The notes below the pieces were generated by a model. It worked only from the letters and a program-made list of their open reading frames with translations, was not told where the DNA came from and did not search any database. The translations under genes were made by a program, and so were the position numbers. Below, in pieces: positions 56,410 through 64,000 of a stretch of DNA of 64,000 bases (within the stretch, counting starts at the first letter, position 1; every line of letters begins with the position of its first letter). This DNA is from Canna indica (Eukaryota > Streptophyta > Magnoliopsida > Zingiberales > Cannaceae). The stretch covers positions 44,260,001-44,324,000 of the forward strand of contig CP136891.1 in the NCBI GenBank assembly GCA_034359265.1. The letters run 5' to 3'.

Positions 56410-56985
56410 CAATTGCTGACTCAATTCCCAGTGGTGTTCAATGCAGTTCTGGGCCTGCCACCCGAGAGATCGACGAGTCATAAAATTCATGTATCAGAGG
56501 GGCAACCACCCGTCAATGTGAAGCCTTACCAATATCCTCACTTCCAAAAGGAGGAGATCGAACGACAGGTGCGGCAAATGATGAAGGACGGGCTCATACA
56601 AAATAGTAACAGTTCTTTATCCTCTCCGGTTTTGCTGGTGAAGAAGAAGGACGGGACGTGGAGGTTCTGCATGGATTACAGGGCCTTGAACGCTGTTACC
56701 ACAAAGGATAGGTAATGCACAGGTGTTCTCAAAGCTTGATTTGCTGGCCGGGTATCACCAGATTCGTGTTCATCCGACTGATGTGTATAAGACAACTTTC
56801 AGAACTCACGAAGGGCACTACGAATTTTTGGCAATGCCATTCGGATTGACCAATGCTCCGGCGACATTTCAGTCGACGATGAACGACTTGTTCAGACCCT
56901 ATCTCCGTAAGTTCATCCTCATTTATTTTTATGATATACTGATATATAGTTGTTCGATGGAGGAGCATCTGCAACATGTGTGAAT
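56410..56985 (+). pseudogene. E8 reverse transcriptase, deleted and mutated
   Basis: [67 protein letters not shown], then a gap (about 45 nt coding for the FPIPTIDELLDEL motif is missing, 56713-56722), [32 protein letters not shown]. The active-site box reads YFYDIL instead of FFDDIL, so one catalytic Asp is lost. The enzyme cannot work. Confidence 0.92.
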
Positions 56986-57480
56986 CATCTTGGAAATTTT
57001 AAGAGATCACCAGTTTGTAGCCAAGCGTTCCAAATGCACCTTCGGAACTTCATCGATTGAGTACTTGGGTCATTGGGTTTCATCAGATGGCCTGAGGGTG
57101 GATTCTTCTAAGGTAGCGACAGTACAAAGATGGCCAATTCCCCGTAATATCAAGGGGGTGTGAGGATTCCTAGGACTCGCGGGCTACTATTGACATTTCA
57201 TACAGGGGTTCTCGCAGCTAGCCGCACCCCTGACGGACCTGCTTCAAGTGGGAACCTTCATTTGGAATGAAACAGCTCAGCGAGCGTTTGAGCAGCTGAA
57301 GCTAGCGCTCAGTAATGCACCCGTGTTGGCCCTTCGCGATTTTCAGAAGTAATTCGTGGTTTAGAGACAGATGTGTCGGGCGTCAGCATTGGAGCAGTGT
57401 TGTCGCAAAATAAGCGACCTATTGCCTTCTTCAGCCAGAAGTTAGCACCTCAGACGTAAGCCGCGTCAATCTATCAAAGG
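56986..57480 (+). pseudogene. E8 RT end and RNase H
   Basis: ILEILRDHQFVAKRSKCTFG, IEYLGHWVSSDGLRVDSSKV, FLGLAGYY, FSQLAAPLTDLLQ, FEQLKLALSNAPVLALRDF, then SGVSIGAVLSQNKRPIAFFS and ASIYQREMLAI in a shifted frame. Stops at about 57164 and 57190. Typical of the gypsy tether and RNase H. Confidence 0.85.
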
Positions 57481-57483
57481 GAA

Positions 57484-57957
57484 ATGTTAGCGATTACACA
57501 AGCTATAAAGAAATGGAGACAGTACCTCTTGGGACGTCGGTTTTTGCTGATAAAGTACCACTGCTTGTTGAAAGAATTGAACACTCAGGTCATCCACACC
57601 CCCGACCAGCAGAAGTGGCTTGCGAAGCTAATGGGGTATGACTTTGAGGTACAGTACAGAGCGGGACGCAGTAACAAAGCGGCGAATGCATTGTCCAGAG
57701 TGGCCGAATTCACTTTGATGGCTCTGTCGCAACCGGTATTTGGTATCTTGGAACAAACAAGGCAATTGAATCGGGAAGATGAGGAGTTAGTAGCGCTACA
57801 TGAAGGAGCAAGGAGGGGGGACGGCGAGTATCGGCTGCGGGACAGCACCATACTATGTAAAGGTCGGATATTGATACCAAATGATAGAACTCTTAAATCC
57901 ATGCTGCTGAGAGAATTCCACTGCTCAGTGATCGAAGGGCACGCGGGAATTAATTGA
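57484..57957 (+). CDS. E8 RNase H end and integrase zinc region
   Basis: 157 codons: MLAITQAIKKWRQYLLGRRF, LKELNTQVIHTPDQQKWLAK, LMGYDFEVQYRAGRSNKAAN, ALSRV (end of RNase H), a linker and LLREFHCSVIEGHAGIN, the HH half of the HHCC finger. A TGA at 57955 breaks the frame; IDCQTCQRIK (CC half) follows at about 58028. Confidence 0.85.
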   Translation: MLAITQAIKKWRQYLLGRRFLLIKYHCLLKELNTQVIHTPDQQKWLAKLMGYDFEVQYRAGRSNKAANALSRVAEFTLMALSQPVFGILEQTRQLNREDEELVALHEGARRGDGEYRLRDSTILCKGRILIPNDRTLKSMLLREFHCSVIEGHAGIN

Positions 57958-58108
57958 ACATATCATCGAATGGCAGCTAATTTTTTTTTGGAAAGGAATG
58001 CGAGCTGAAATCCATCGATTTGTGATAGATTGCCAAACGTGTCAGCGAATAAAAAGTGAGTAGCTATCACCGACAGGTCTGCTCCAGCCATTACCTATAC
58101 CGGAGGAT

Positions 58109-58513
58109 GTGTTTGAAGATGTAGCTATGGATTTTATTACGGGATTGCCGACGTCCAATGGGAAGTCGACCATCCTCGTGGTCGTTGATCGACTAACAAA
58201 GTACGGGCATTTCTTCGCCCTTCCAAAGAAGTTCACAACGGAAATGGTCGCAGGAGCCTTTGGTAATGGCATCATCAAACTTCATGGGGTGCCGCGGTCC
58301 ATCGTTAGCGATCGAGATAGCATCTTCCTATGTGAGATGTGGAGGGAAATTGCTCGATTACAGGGTTCTGAGTTAAAGATTAGTTTGGCTTACCATCCAC
58401 AGACCGATGGACAAACCGAATCACAGAACAAATGCGTAGAAATGTACCTACGAAGCTTTGTAGCCGACGAACCAAGTCGCTGGGAGAGGTATTTGGCATG
58501 GCCAAAGTACTAG
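58109..58513 (+). CDS. E8 integrase core
   Basis: The frame covers the D-D-E core: Asp in VAMDFITGLPTSNGKS, VVVDRLTKYGHFFAL, Asp in SIVSDRDSIF, Glu in DGQTESQNKCVEMYLR. It ends in ERYLAWPKY with a TAG at 58511 where YNTS normally continues. All three acids are present. It inserts element cDNA. Confidence 0.9.
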   Translation: MFEDVAMDFITGLPTSNGKSTILVVVDRLTKYGHFFALPKKFTTEMVAGAFGNGIIKLHGVPRSIVSDRDSIFLCEMWREIARLQGSELKISLAYHPQTDGQTESQNKCVEMYLRSFVADEPSRWERYLAWPKY

Positions 58514-58543
58514 TACAACACTTCCCTGCAAGCGTCAGCCGGT

Positions 58544-59146
58544 ATGACACCATTCAAAGCCTTGTATGGTCACGAGCCTCTTGAGTTAATCCGGTACGCG
58601 GGGGGCACTTTCGAAAACACCAGAGTCGATCAAGAACTGGTGGCGCTAGATGAAATTTTACAGTTGCTCAAAGACAATTTACGGAGAGCGCAGGAGCGGA
58701 TGAAACTTCAAGCAGATATGAAGAGAAGGGAGCTTGAGTTCCAGGAAGACGAATGGGTTTTCATCCGGCTACAACCTTATCGGCAGTTGTCTCTAAGGCT
58801 GCGACGGCAGTAGAAACTTGGCCCCCGATTCTTCGTACCATTTCGTATCATCAAAAGAGTGGGGAAGGTTGCTTACAAATTGGAGTTGCCGGCGATGGCC
58901 AAGCTGCATCCCATTTTCCATGTCTCCATTTTGAAGCGCTGCAGAGGTCGGCCGAGCGTTCAAGTTACACCATTGGAGTTGTTAGGCAGCAATGATGCTC
59001 GAGAAGAGGTGGTGTCGAACATTGTGGACAAGGTTCTCGAAGGGTGGGGCACTCTTGCACTTGTAGCTGACGTGGCTCGTAACAAATCCTGGGAAGCTGA
59101 GAAGGAACGAACAAACGTAGAGGAATGCCAATCACATCAGGGATAG
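58544..59146 (+). pseudogene. E8 integrase C-terminus, running into the LTR
   Basis: MTPFKALYGHEPLELIRYAG, LQLLKDNLRRAQERMKLQAD, MKRRELEFQEDEWVFIRLQP, stop/shift at 58811, GKVAYKLELPAMAKLHPIFH, VSILKRC (GPY/F-type module). A C-terminal stretch NIVDKVLEGWGT stands where a chromodomain would be, but only a few residues fit. The frame then reads into the 3' LTR. Confidence 0.82.
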
Positions 59147-59451
59147 GGTAGACGGTCGACATGCAATCGTCGGAGGCCACGTCGATATAACGATTATGAA
59201 TTGTAAATATACAGGGATATAAGTATGGGAAGTTGCGACTGTAACGGGATAACAATTTAGAAATTGAATATTGTTTTCCTTCTTGAATTCCCAATCTTTC
59301 TTCCTCTCCTCCTCTCCTCTTTTCAGTCTCACATATCAGCTTCATCTCTCTGATTCCGAGTACCATGGCCGATGGGAAATCGCTTAACTGTGGCTCTTCC
59401 CATGAGCGAGCAGTGTCGAGATACCAACGAGTTAGATCGGCGACTCTAACA
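59062..59451 (+). repeat. 3' LTR of E8
   Basis: TGTAGCTGACGTGG ... CGACTCTAACA, about 390 bp, closely matching 45989-46378. Preceded by GGGTGGGGC, a poor purine tract. Confidence 0.88.
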
Positions 59452-59456
59452 CAGTG

Positions 59457-60299
59457 GAGGAATGATCATTTCACGAAGCCTTTAAGATGAAGAAATGTAG
59501 ATTAGTGTAGACAGTTTCATGGTACAAAAAATATTGCCCAATCCTTATATTTTGCAATTCATTTTCATAAGCGGACTTGTGGTACCATCATGCAATAAGT
59601 TGACTTGTTTGCTCTGTTGCGCCATTAAAAATAAACTGCCTCTTAAAGTGCTGTAAGTTCTAGGATTGATTCTTATTTCCATGAACTTAGTATCTAAATC
59701 AATCTCTTGTAAATGTAGCCTTTTAGATAAAAAAATTTCATTGTTTAGTTTAAGGATTGATTCTTATAGTTCTATAAGTTCAAGTATTTTTCATTTGGTT
59801 CAAAGATATCACTAGCTATTGATGGTGAACTCTGGAACTCTGTATTAAATATAGCTTCTTAACTTGCATAAGGTAGAGTTAACCAGCATTAAGGAAAAAG
59901 AAGTTTATTGGAGTTTGGTTAATTGATCATGACTTGGTATTTCCATTGAAGTTAATATTGAAAAGAACATATGCTCAAATTGCCACCTTTGTTCAGTTCT
60001 CGAAACAATGTACATTTTTCTATAATGTGTTCTTGATGTAGTACAATTTTATGTAAAATACAAATTCAAGTAGTAACTATTCTAGCTCTACTTCACTGCC
60101 TCTAGCTCTACTTCACGGTCTTTTTCCCTTTTACTGCAAATCATTTTAGAAAATGCAAATGATGTTTAGTGAATAATATATAAAGCACTGGTGCAAATGA
60201 GAACAAGACCATTTATTTGGAGAATTCATCACAACAACAATAGAATAGACAGAGAAGAGCATCTCTATATAGTATATCAATTCTTTGATAAAGATATAA
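59457..60299 (+). other. CACTA-B interior, right part
   Basis: AT-rich. The first 20 codons after E8 complete a reading frame from the left side (see 45500-45973); the rest looks like 3' untranslated or intron sequence. No gene recognised. Confidence 0.45.
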
Positions 60300-60633
60300 G
60301 GCCTCGTTTGCTTTGATGAATTAAGGAGGTGGATTGAATTTTAAAATCCAATCCATTATTTGTTGCAGCAATGGATATGAATCGAACCAAATATTGGGTG
60401 GATTTATTTTGGCCCAAATCCACCGCTGACCTGATTTAGAAATCTTAGGGAGGGGGTGGGTTTAGGGCCCAAATCCACAGGATATGAATTTTTATATCAT
60501 ATCCATGCTTCTTATCATATGCCAAAACAAACATAGGATAGGATTTCAAGAAATCCTCTTGGATTTCTATCCCACCCTTATCCACCTTAAATCCTATCCC
60601 ATCCAAATCTTATCCGGTAAAGCAAACATGGCC
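60300..60633. mobile_element. Tourist-like (PIF/Harbinger) MITE
   Basis: 334 bp with terminal inverted repeats GGCCTCGTTTGCTTT and (inverted) GGCCATGTTTGCTTT, 13 of 15 matching, and the 3-bp duplication TAA (60297-60299, 60634-60636). No coding. It sits within CACTA-B. Confidence 0.88.
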
Positions 60634-60689
60634 TAAGTGGGTGAGTGTAAAAATAGATTGGTTATATAATGTAATTGGTTATACATACA

Positions 60690-60800
60690 AATAATGACCG
60701 AGCGCCATTAATAAACGTCGGGTAATTAATAGCCGATGCATTTCATAAATGCGCCGAATAATTAATACCCGACGCATTAATGAATGCGTCCGATATTAAT
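60690..60800. repeat. Short palindromic repeat cluster
   Basis: Three related, partly inverted copies of a CGTCGGGTAATTAATAGCCG / CCGAATAATTAATACCCGAC / GCGTCCGATATTAATTAG type unit separated by ATGCATTTCATAAATGCG. Confidence 0.75.
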
Positions 60801-60999
60801 TAGATGTCTGGATTATCACATCATGTGAATGCAACATATACATTTAGTTTGATATAGTAAATGTTTTATTTCCACCAAATTAGTGAGTATCATTTCTAAC
60901 TTAGTTTGATAAAGCTGATATAAATTAGTGAGTGACATTTCTAAATTAGTTTGATTCTTTGATGAAATGGTTTTGGCTTGTGTTCTTACTTCCCTTCTT

Positions 61000-61871
61000 T
61001 TGCAGGAGAAAAGAAGATATGAGGCGGACCTAGCGGACCTAATGTAAATTCTTTTTATTGGGGCAGTGTTGTTTGGTTTTTTTGGCGTACAGACAATTTA
61101 GTGTACCTATTGTAATTTCTTTTTAATAGATATTAGATACCTTGGATTATTTCATGTTGGCGGACAATGTTATTTTTGATGTATTTGGATTAATGTTGAA
61201 CTTATTTTGAATTTGTTGATGGTTGGATATATAGGTGGTTGGTTGTGTACCTGCTAACTTATAGGTTTTGTAATTAGCATGTGGATTATTATATTAATAA
61301 ATGATTAATTGTTAAATTTTGTGTGTTTATGGCAAATTTATTTATCACAAATTCTCAAAGTTGTGGTAAAGTCATCACATATTGTGGCAATAATCTAAAT
61401 TTGAAATTGTGTTAGTGACAAATTCATTCTAACGTTTAATGACAATGGATCAGACATGTAGTGGCAAAATATTTTATAGTAAATTTGATATTTAATGGCA
61501 AAATATAATACGATATTAGCGGCAAATTTTATATATTTTTGCCACGAAAAGAATTTCAAAAATGATAGAATAATGAGAAACATTTATTAATAAGTGGCAA
61601 AAAAATTTGCCATAAAAGATACGTGACGTCAGCAAGCCTCGTTTGCCACAATAGGGTGGAGGTAGTTTGACATTTTCATTTGTCACTAAAGAAATTGCAA
61701 ATCATGGAATCAGATAAAGTTCGCCACAAAAGCCAAAAATGACTTTTAGTGGCAGACCTAATGTGGCAAACGATTGACAAGCATCTTTTTGCCACTGAAT
61801 CATCATTTTGCCACTGTATGTCACTACTGTGGCAAAAATAGCTTGCCATTAATTCTAATTTTTTTGTAGTG
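61000..61871 (+). repeat. CACTA-B terminal and subterminal region
   Basis: Inverted match to the left end of CACTA-A. GTGGCAAA/TTGCCAC motifs recur every 20-40 bp from 61330 to 61860, as bound by the TNPA-like protein in the En/Spm system. Confidence 0.85.
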
Positions 61872-61874
61872 ATG

Positions 61875-62053
61875 CAGACATACTTATTCCTTGCTCATGA
61901 TAGGTTTATAGATGTATTTAAATGAAAACTCATGAGTACCTTGGAAAATGATACTTAGACAATTTATCGGTAACATGATGATCCTTTGGGTTAAAATTTT
62001 GCTAAGCCATTTAAATAATACTGGGAGAATTTGTTTTTGGACTGGACTATAAC
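61875..62053 (+). other. Flank of CACTA-B, remnant of the SIRE-like body
   Basis: Continuation of 44031-44741 on the other side of CACTA-B. No gene. Confidence 0.5.
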
Positions 62054-62479
62054 TGTTGGGCCTTGTCGGACTCAACCATTTACTTCGAACCAAACCATGC
62101 GGCCCCACCCTAGGGTCTCCGTCCAAGCAATGCTCGGCTCTATCCGGGGGACCCACCTGGCCAAACATGGACTCCTGGATCCTCCCTTATCACGATGGGC
62201 ATACCATCATAAACCTGTCATCTCCGAAATTGGTCTCGACCCATTATGAACAATAATTCTAGCGAGATTACCGGGCAGCATGATCACCTCCACCCGCAAT
62301 ATAAACAGACGCGACGCACCCTGGTAACCCTAACTTCCGATTTCATAACCTCCACCTTGGAGTCATGCTAATTTGGGCATCGAAGTGTCTTTTTGCAGGT
62401 TCCCCTTCACACCGGCATTGAACCAAAGACAAAGATACACCAGACCAGACCGAAAGACCCCGACTCTCAGGCAGGAACA
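62054..62479 (+). repeat. 5' LTR of E9
   Basis: 426 bp. TCCTCCCTTATCACGATGG and CTCGACCCATTATGA are shared with the fragment at 34824-35070. TATA-like CAATATAAACAGACG at about 62298. Confidence 0.83.
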
Positions 62480-62498
62480 TCTGGTGCCCACCATAGGG
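62480..62498 (+). other. Primer-binding site region of E9
   Basis: TCTGGTGCCCACCATAGGG directly after the LTR; it has the TGGYGCCCACCRTRGGG form of Tat elements. The tRNA used is not certain. Confidence 0.7.
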
Positions 62499-62523
62499 CC
62501 CAGTAAACCTTACGTCCCCCATA

Positions 62524-63815
62524 ATGGTTCGAACCCGAAGCCAAGTGATCGTTGTCACATGCCAACAGCCCAATGATGGTGATCTACCGAAGCCTGGTGA
62601 TGCTGAAACAGCGAGGAGCGATACACCGGTACCACCCCCCTTCTCCCTGAATAGTCCCGACAACAGGCAAATGAAATAGAAGCACAACATCAACAACCAG
62701 CGACAAAAGTCGAGATACCAACGCAGTCTCAGGGGCAACCCCCATTTGAACATGAATGCTGCTGCTCGGAACATGGAGGGACAAAGCACTCAAAAAGAAA
62801 GAGACCAATCTCTGTCCTTCAAGACGAATTTTCCATCACTCCTCGACTGGAGAAAGACACGGATCCAATGGCTGCAAGAATCGAGGTAGTCTCTCCCCTC
62901 AATGCAGGACCCTTTGCCAAGCGTATAATGGCAACTCGCCTCCTGCCTAGAAGTGAGCTACCCATCACCTTAACACCCTACGATGGTACGAGTGACCCCG
63001 CACTAAACCTATCACTTGGCGATAGACTCTGCCCTCTGCCGAGCCTAACTAATCTTCCTAGGGAAGGCTATCCTATTATGGTTTGCATCCCTCCCACCGG
63101 GATCTATCCACTCCTTCGACGACCATTCCCATATCTTCCTCCGATGATTCACCACATCACGAGTATATCACAAGATAGGAGCAGCCCTGCACTACATCAG
63201 GAATGGGCAACATGAGCCCCTAAGAGAATACCTAAATAGGTACCACGCCATAGCATCAGATATCCCCAACCTCGATCCACAAATCGAACTTTTGTACATC
63301 CAACATGGGCTAAAGTCCAGGCCTTCCACCGAAATCACCTTGGTCGAACCCAAAGATATGGCTGAGTTCTAGGAAAGGCGGGAAGTTTCATAAAAATGGA
63401 AGCTCAAAGAGAATTAAAGAAGATAGACTGGAAAAACCTCAAAGCCGTGATCAAAGACAAAAGGTCCAAAAATGAAGATAGAAGGACCGAGGACCGCAGT
63501 CGACATGAAAGAGGAAATGGCATAGGGGTGAGGTCTCCACCTTGCCCTAGTGCCCGCTTCGAAAGACATACTCCCCTCAACTCCAAGAAAGAAACTATCT
63601 TCCGGGACATCTACCACTTGAAGCTTATCAAATATCCAGCCAACGCATACCATGAACAAGAAGTGCGCATACATGACACCTTTGGACACACTACCGAGGA
63701 GTGTGTAATGCTCGGAGATCAGCTAGAAGATCTAGTCCGCACGGGACACCTTGACAAATACAATCATCACAAGAAGGAGAGAGGTCGGAGTAGGAGTCGC
63801 AACCCTCGATGGTGA
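62524..63815 (+). pseudogene. E9 Gag, frameshifted
   Basis: Start at ATG 62524 (MVRTRSQ), the first after the primer site; a stop follows at about 62671. In another frame from 62868: SPLNAGPFAKRIMATRLLPR, LPITLTPYDGTSDPALNLS, then EPLREYLNRYHAIASDIPNL, DPQIELLYIQHGLKSRPS; a stop near 63371; and a third open block 63396-63815 ending with FHDTFGHTTEEC-like knuckle residues (the first Cys is lost), MLGDQLEDLVRTGHLDKY and KERGRSRSRN. This is the capsid and nucleocapsid of Tat elements. After 63815 the linker to protease begins (DYIVDNSWEVG). Confidence 0.83.
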
Positions 63816-64000
63816 ATCCGAACACCCCCGGTGTCCTAGAAAGAGGGTAGTCAGGCAAACGAACCCCAAGGAGGGGTAATTGACTACATCGTCGACAATT
63901 CATGGGAGGTGGGGAGTTAAGCTCGATCGGGAAGACGTCCCTTCGGGCAATCATGACAGTAGACAATGCTATTCACCCACACCGATGTAATGCCCAAAAT

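Larger units (their letters stand above)
45979..59451 (+). mobile_element. E8: Ty3/gypsy element with short LTRs
   Basis: LTRs 45979-46378 and about 59062-59451. The 5-bp duplication CAGTG is at 45974-45978 and 59452-59456. Domains run Gag, PR, RT, RNase H, INT on the plus strand, the gypsy order. The short LTRs and RT type suggest a chromovirus of the Reina group (by memory of the family). It is interrupted by a solo LTR (46629-49127) and CACTA-A (50171-55971), and the reading frame is continuous across both when they are removed. Confidence 0.92.
44745..61871 (+). mobile_element. CACTA-B: CACTA (En/Spm-like) transposon, carrying E8
   Basis: The left end CACTACAAAAAAAATAAG (44745) and right end TTTTTTTGTAGTG (61871) are flanked by the 3-bp duplication ATG (44742-44744, 61872-61874). 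Subterminal GTGGCAAA/TTGCCAC and GCGACAAT motifs lie at 44760-45140 and 61330-61860. Its left end matches the right end of CACTA-A and vice versa, so the two are inverted relative to each other. No transposase is readable; 13.5 kb of its length is E8. Confidence 0.92.
62054..64000 (+). mobile_element. E9: start of a Tat-type Ty3/gypsy element
   Basis: 5' LTR TGTTGGGCCTTG ... GGCAGGAACA (62054-62479), then TCTGGTGCCCACCATAGGGC, the primer-site region typical of Tat-lineage elements, then gag. The rest lies beyond the window. Possible left duplication half: ATAAC (62049-62053). Confidence 0.85.

Noticed and set aside
58859..59146. Complete chromodomain at the E8 C-terminus
   Set aside because: Only a few residues fit (VSNIVDKVLEGWG); the aromatic cage cannot be read and the frame runs into the LTR.
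62343..62789. 148-codon frame on the minus strand
   Set aside because: Antisense to the E9 LTR end and Gag start; no motif.

Overview
This is nuclear DNA of a flowering plant, and almost all of it is nested transposable elements. No intact host gene, tRNA, rRNA or CRISPR array is visible. The evidence is plant-type Ty1/copia and Ty3/gypsy polyproteins, long LTRs (TG...CA), primer-binding sites matching plant initiator-Met tRNA (TGGTATCAGAGC type), purine tracts of the AAAAAGGGGGAGAT type, CACTA ends with GTGGCAAA-like subterminal repeats, and a Tourist-like MITE. The species cannot be named from this.

Layout, outermost to innermost. (1) 655-3717: E1, a plus-strand Copia element, itself hit at 654/655 by an LTR that runs off the left edge. 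(2) 3718-33905: E2, a minus-strand Maximus/SIRE-like Copia element inserted in the RNase H domain of E1. E2 is split twice: by a short-LTR Copia element, En (6182-10726), exactly inside its RT, and by E3 (11920-31381) between protease and integrase. (3) E3 is a minus-strand Copia of the same family as E1. Its gag is split by E5 (17508-26892, TSD CCTAG), a non-autonomous element with over 2 kb LTRs. (4) E5 carries an LTR of another family, E4 (20566-22126), in its body and a solo LTR, S1 (25084-25901, TSD AATAC), in its right LTR. A further LTR, S2 (29972-31375), sits in the right LTR of E3. (5) 33492-34823 is a head-to-head fold-back of two E2-type LTR pieces, followed by a Tat-like LTR scrap. 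(6) 35076-40812: E6, a non-autonomous LTR element with perfect GTAAT duplications and one decayed ORF resembling the plant 'putative transposon protein' domain. (7) 40949-44741: LTR fragments, a gypsy-type LTR packed with hairpins, and a plus-strand SIRE-like gag remnant. (8) 44745-61871: CACTA-B (TSD ATG), containing gypsy element E8 (45979-59451, TSD CAGTG). E8 in turn contains a 2.5-kb solo LTR (46629-49127) and CACTA-A (50171-55971, TSD ACT). (9) 62054-end: E9, the start of a Tat-type gypsy element.

The only traces of cellular genes are inside the CACTA elements. CACTA-A has picked up exon pieces of a plant phosphate/sugar-phosphate translocator and of a mitochondrial-type tRNA threonylcarbamoyltransferase (GCP1/OSGEPL1), with splice signals kept. 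CACTA-B holds an unrecognised gene-like segment.

The most unusual structure is a run of hairpins at about 42038-42621. Successive units keep the loop and the pairing but change the stem sequence on both sides. A related LTR at 47210-47239 shows a similar, smaller cluster.
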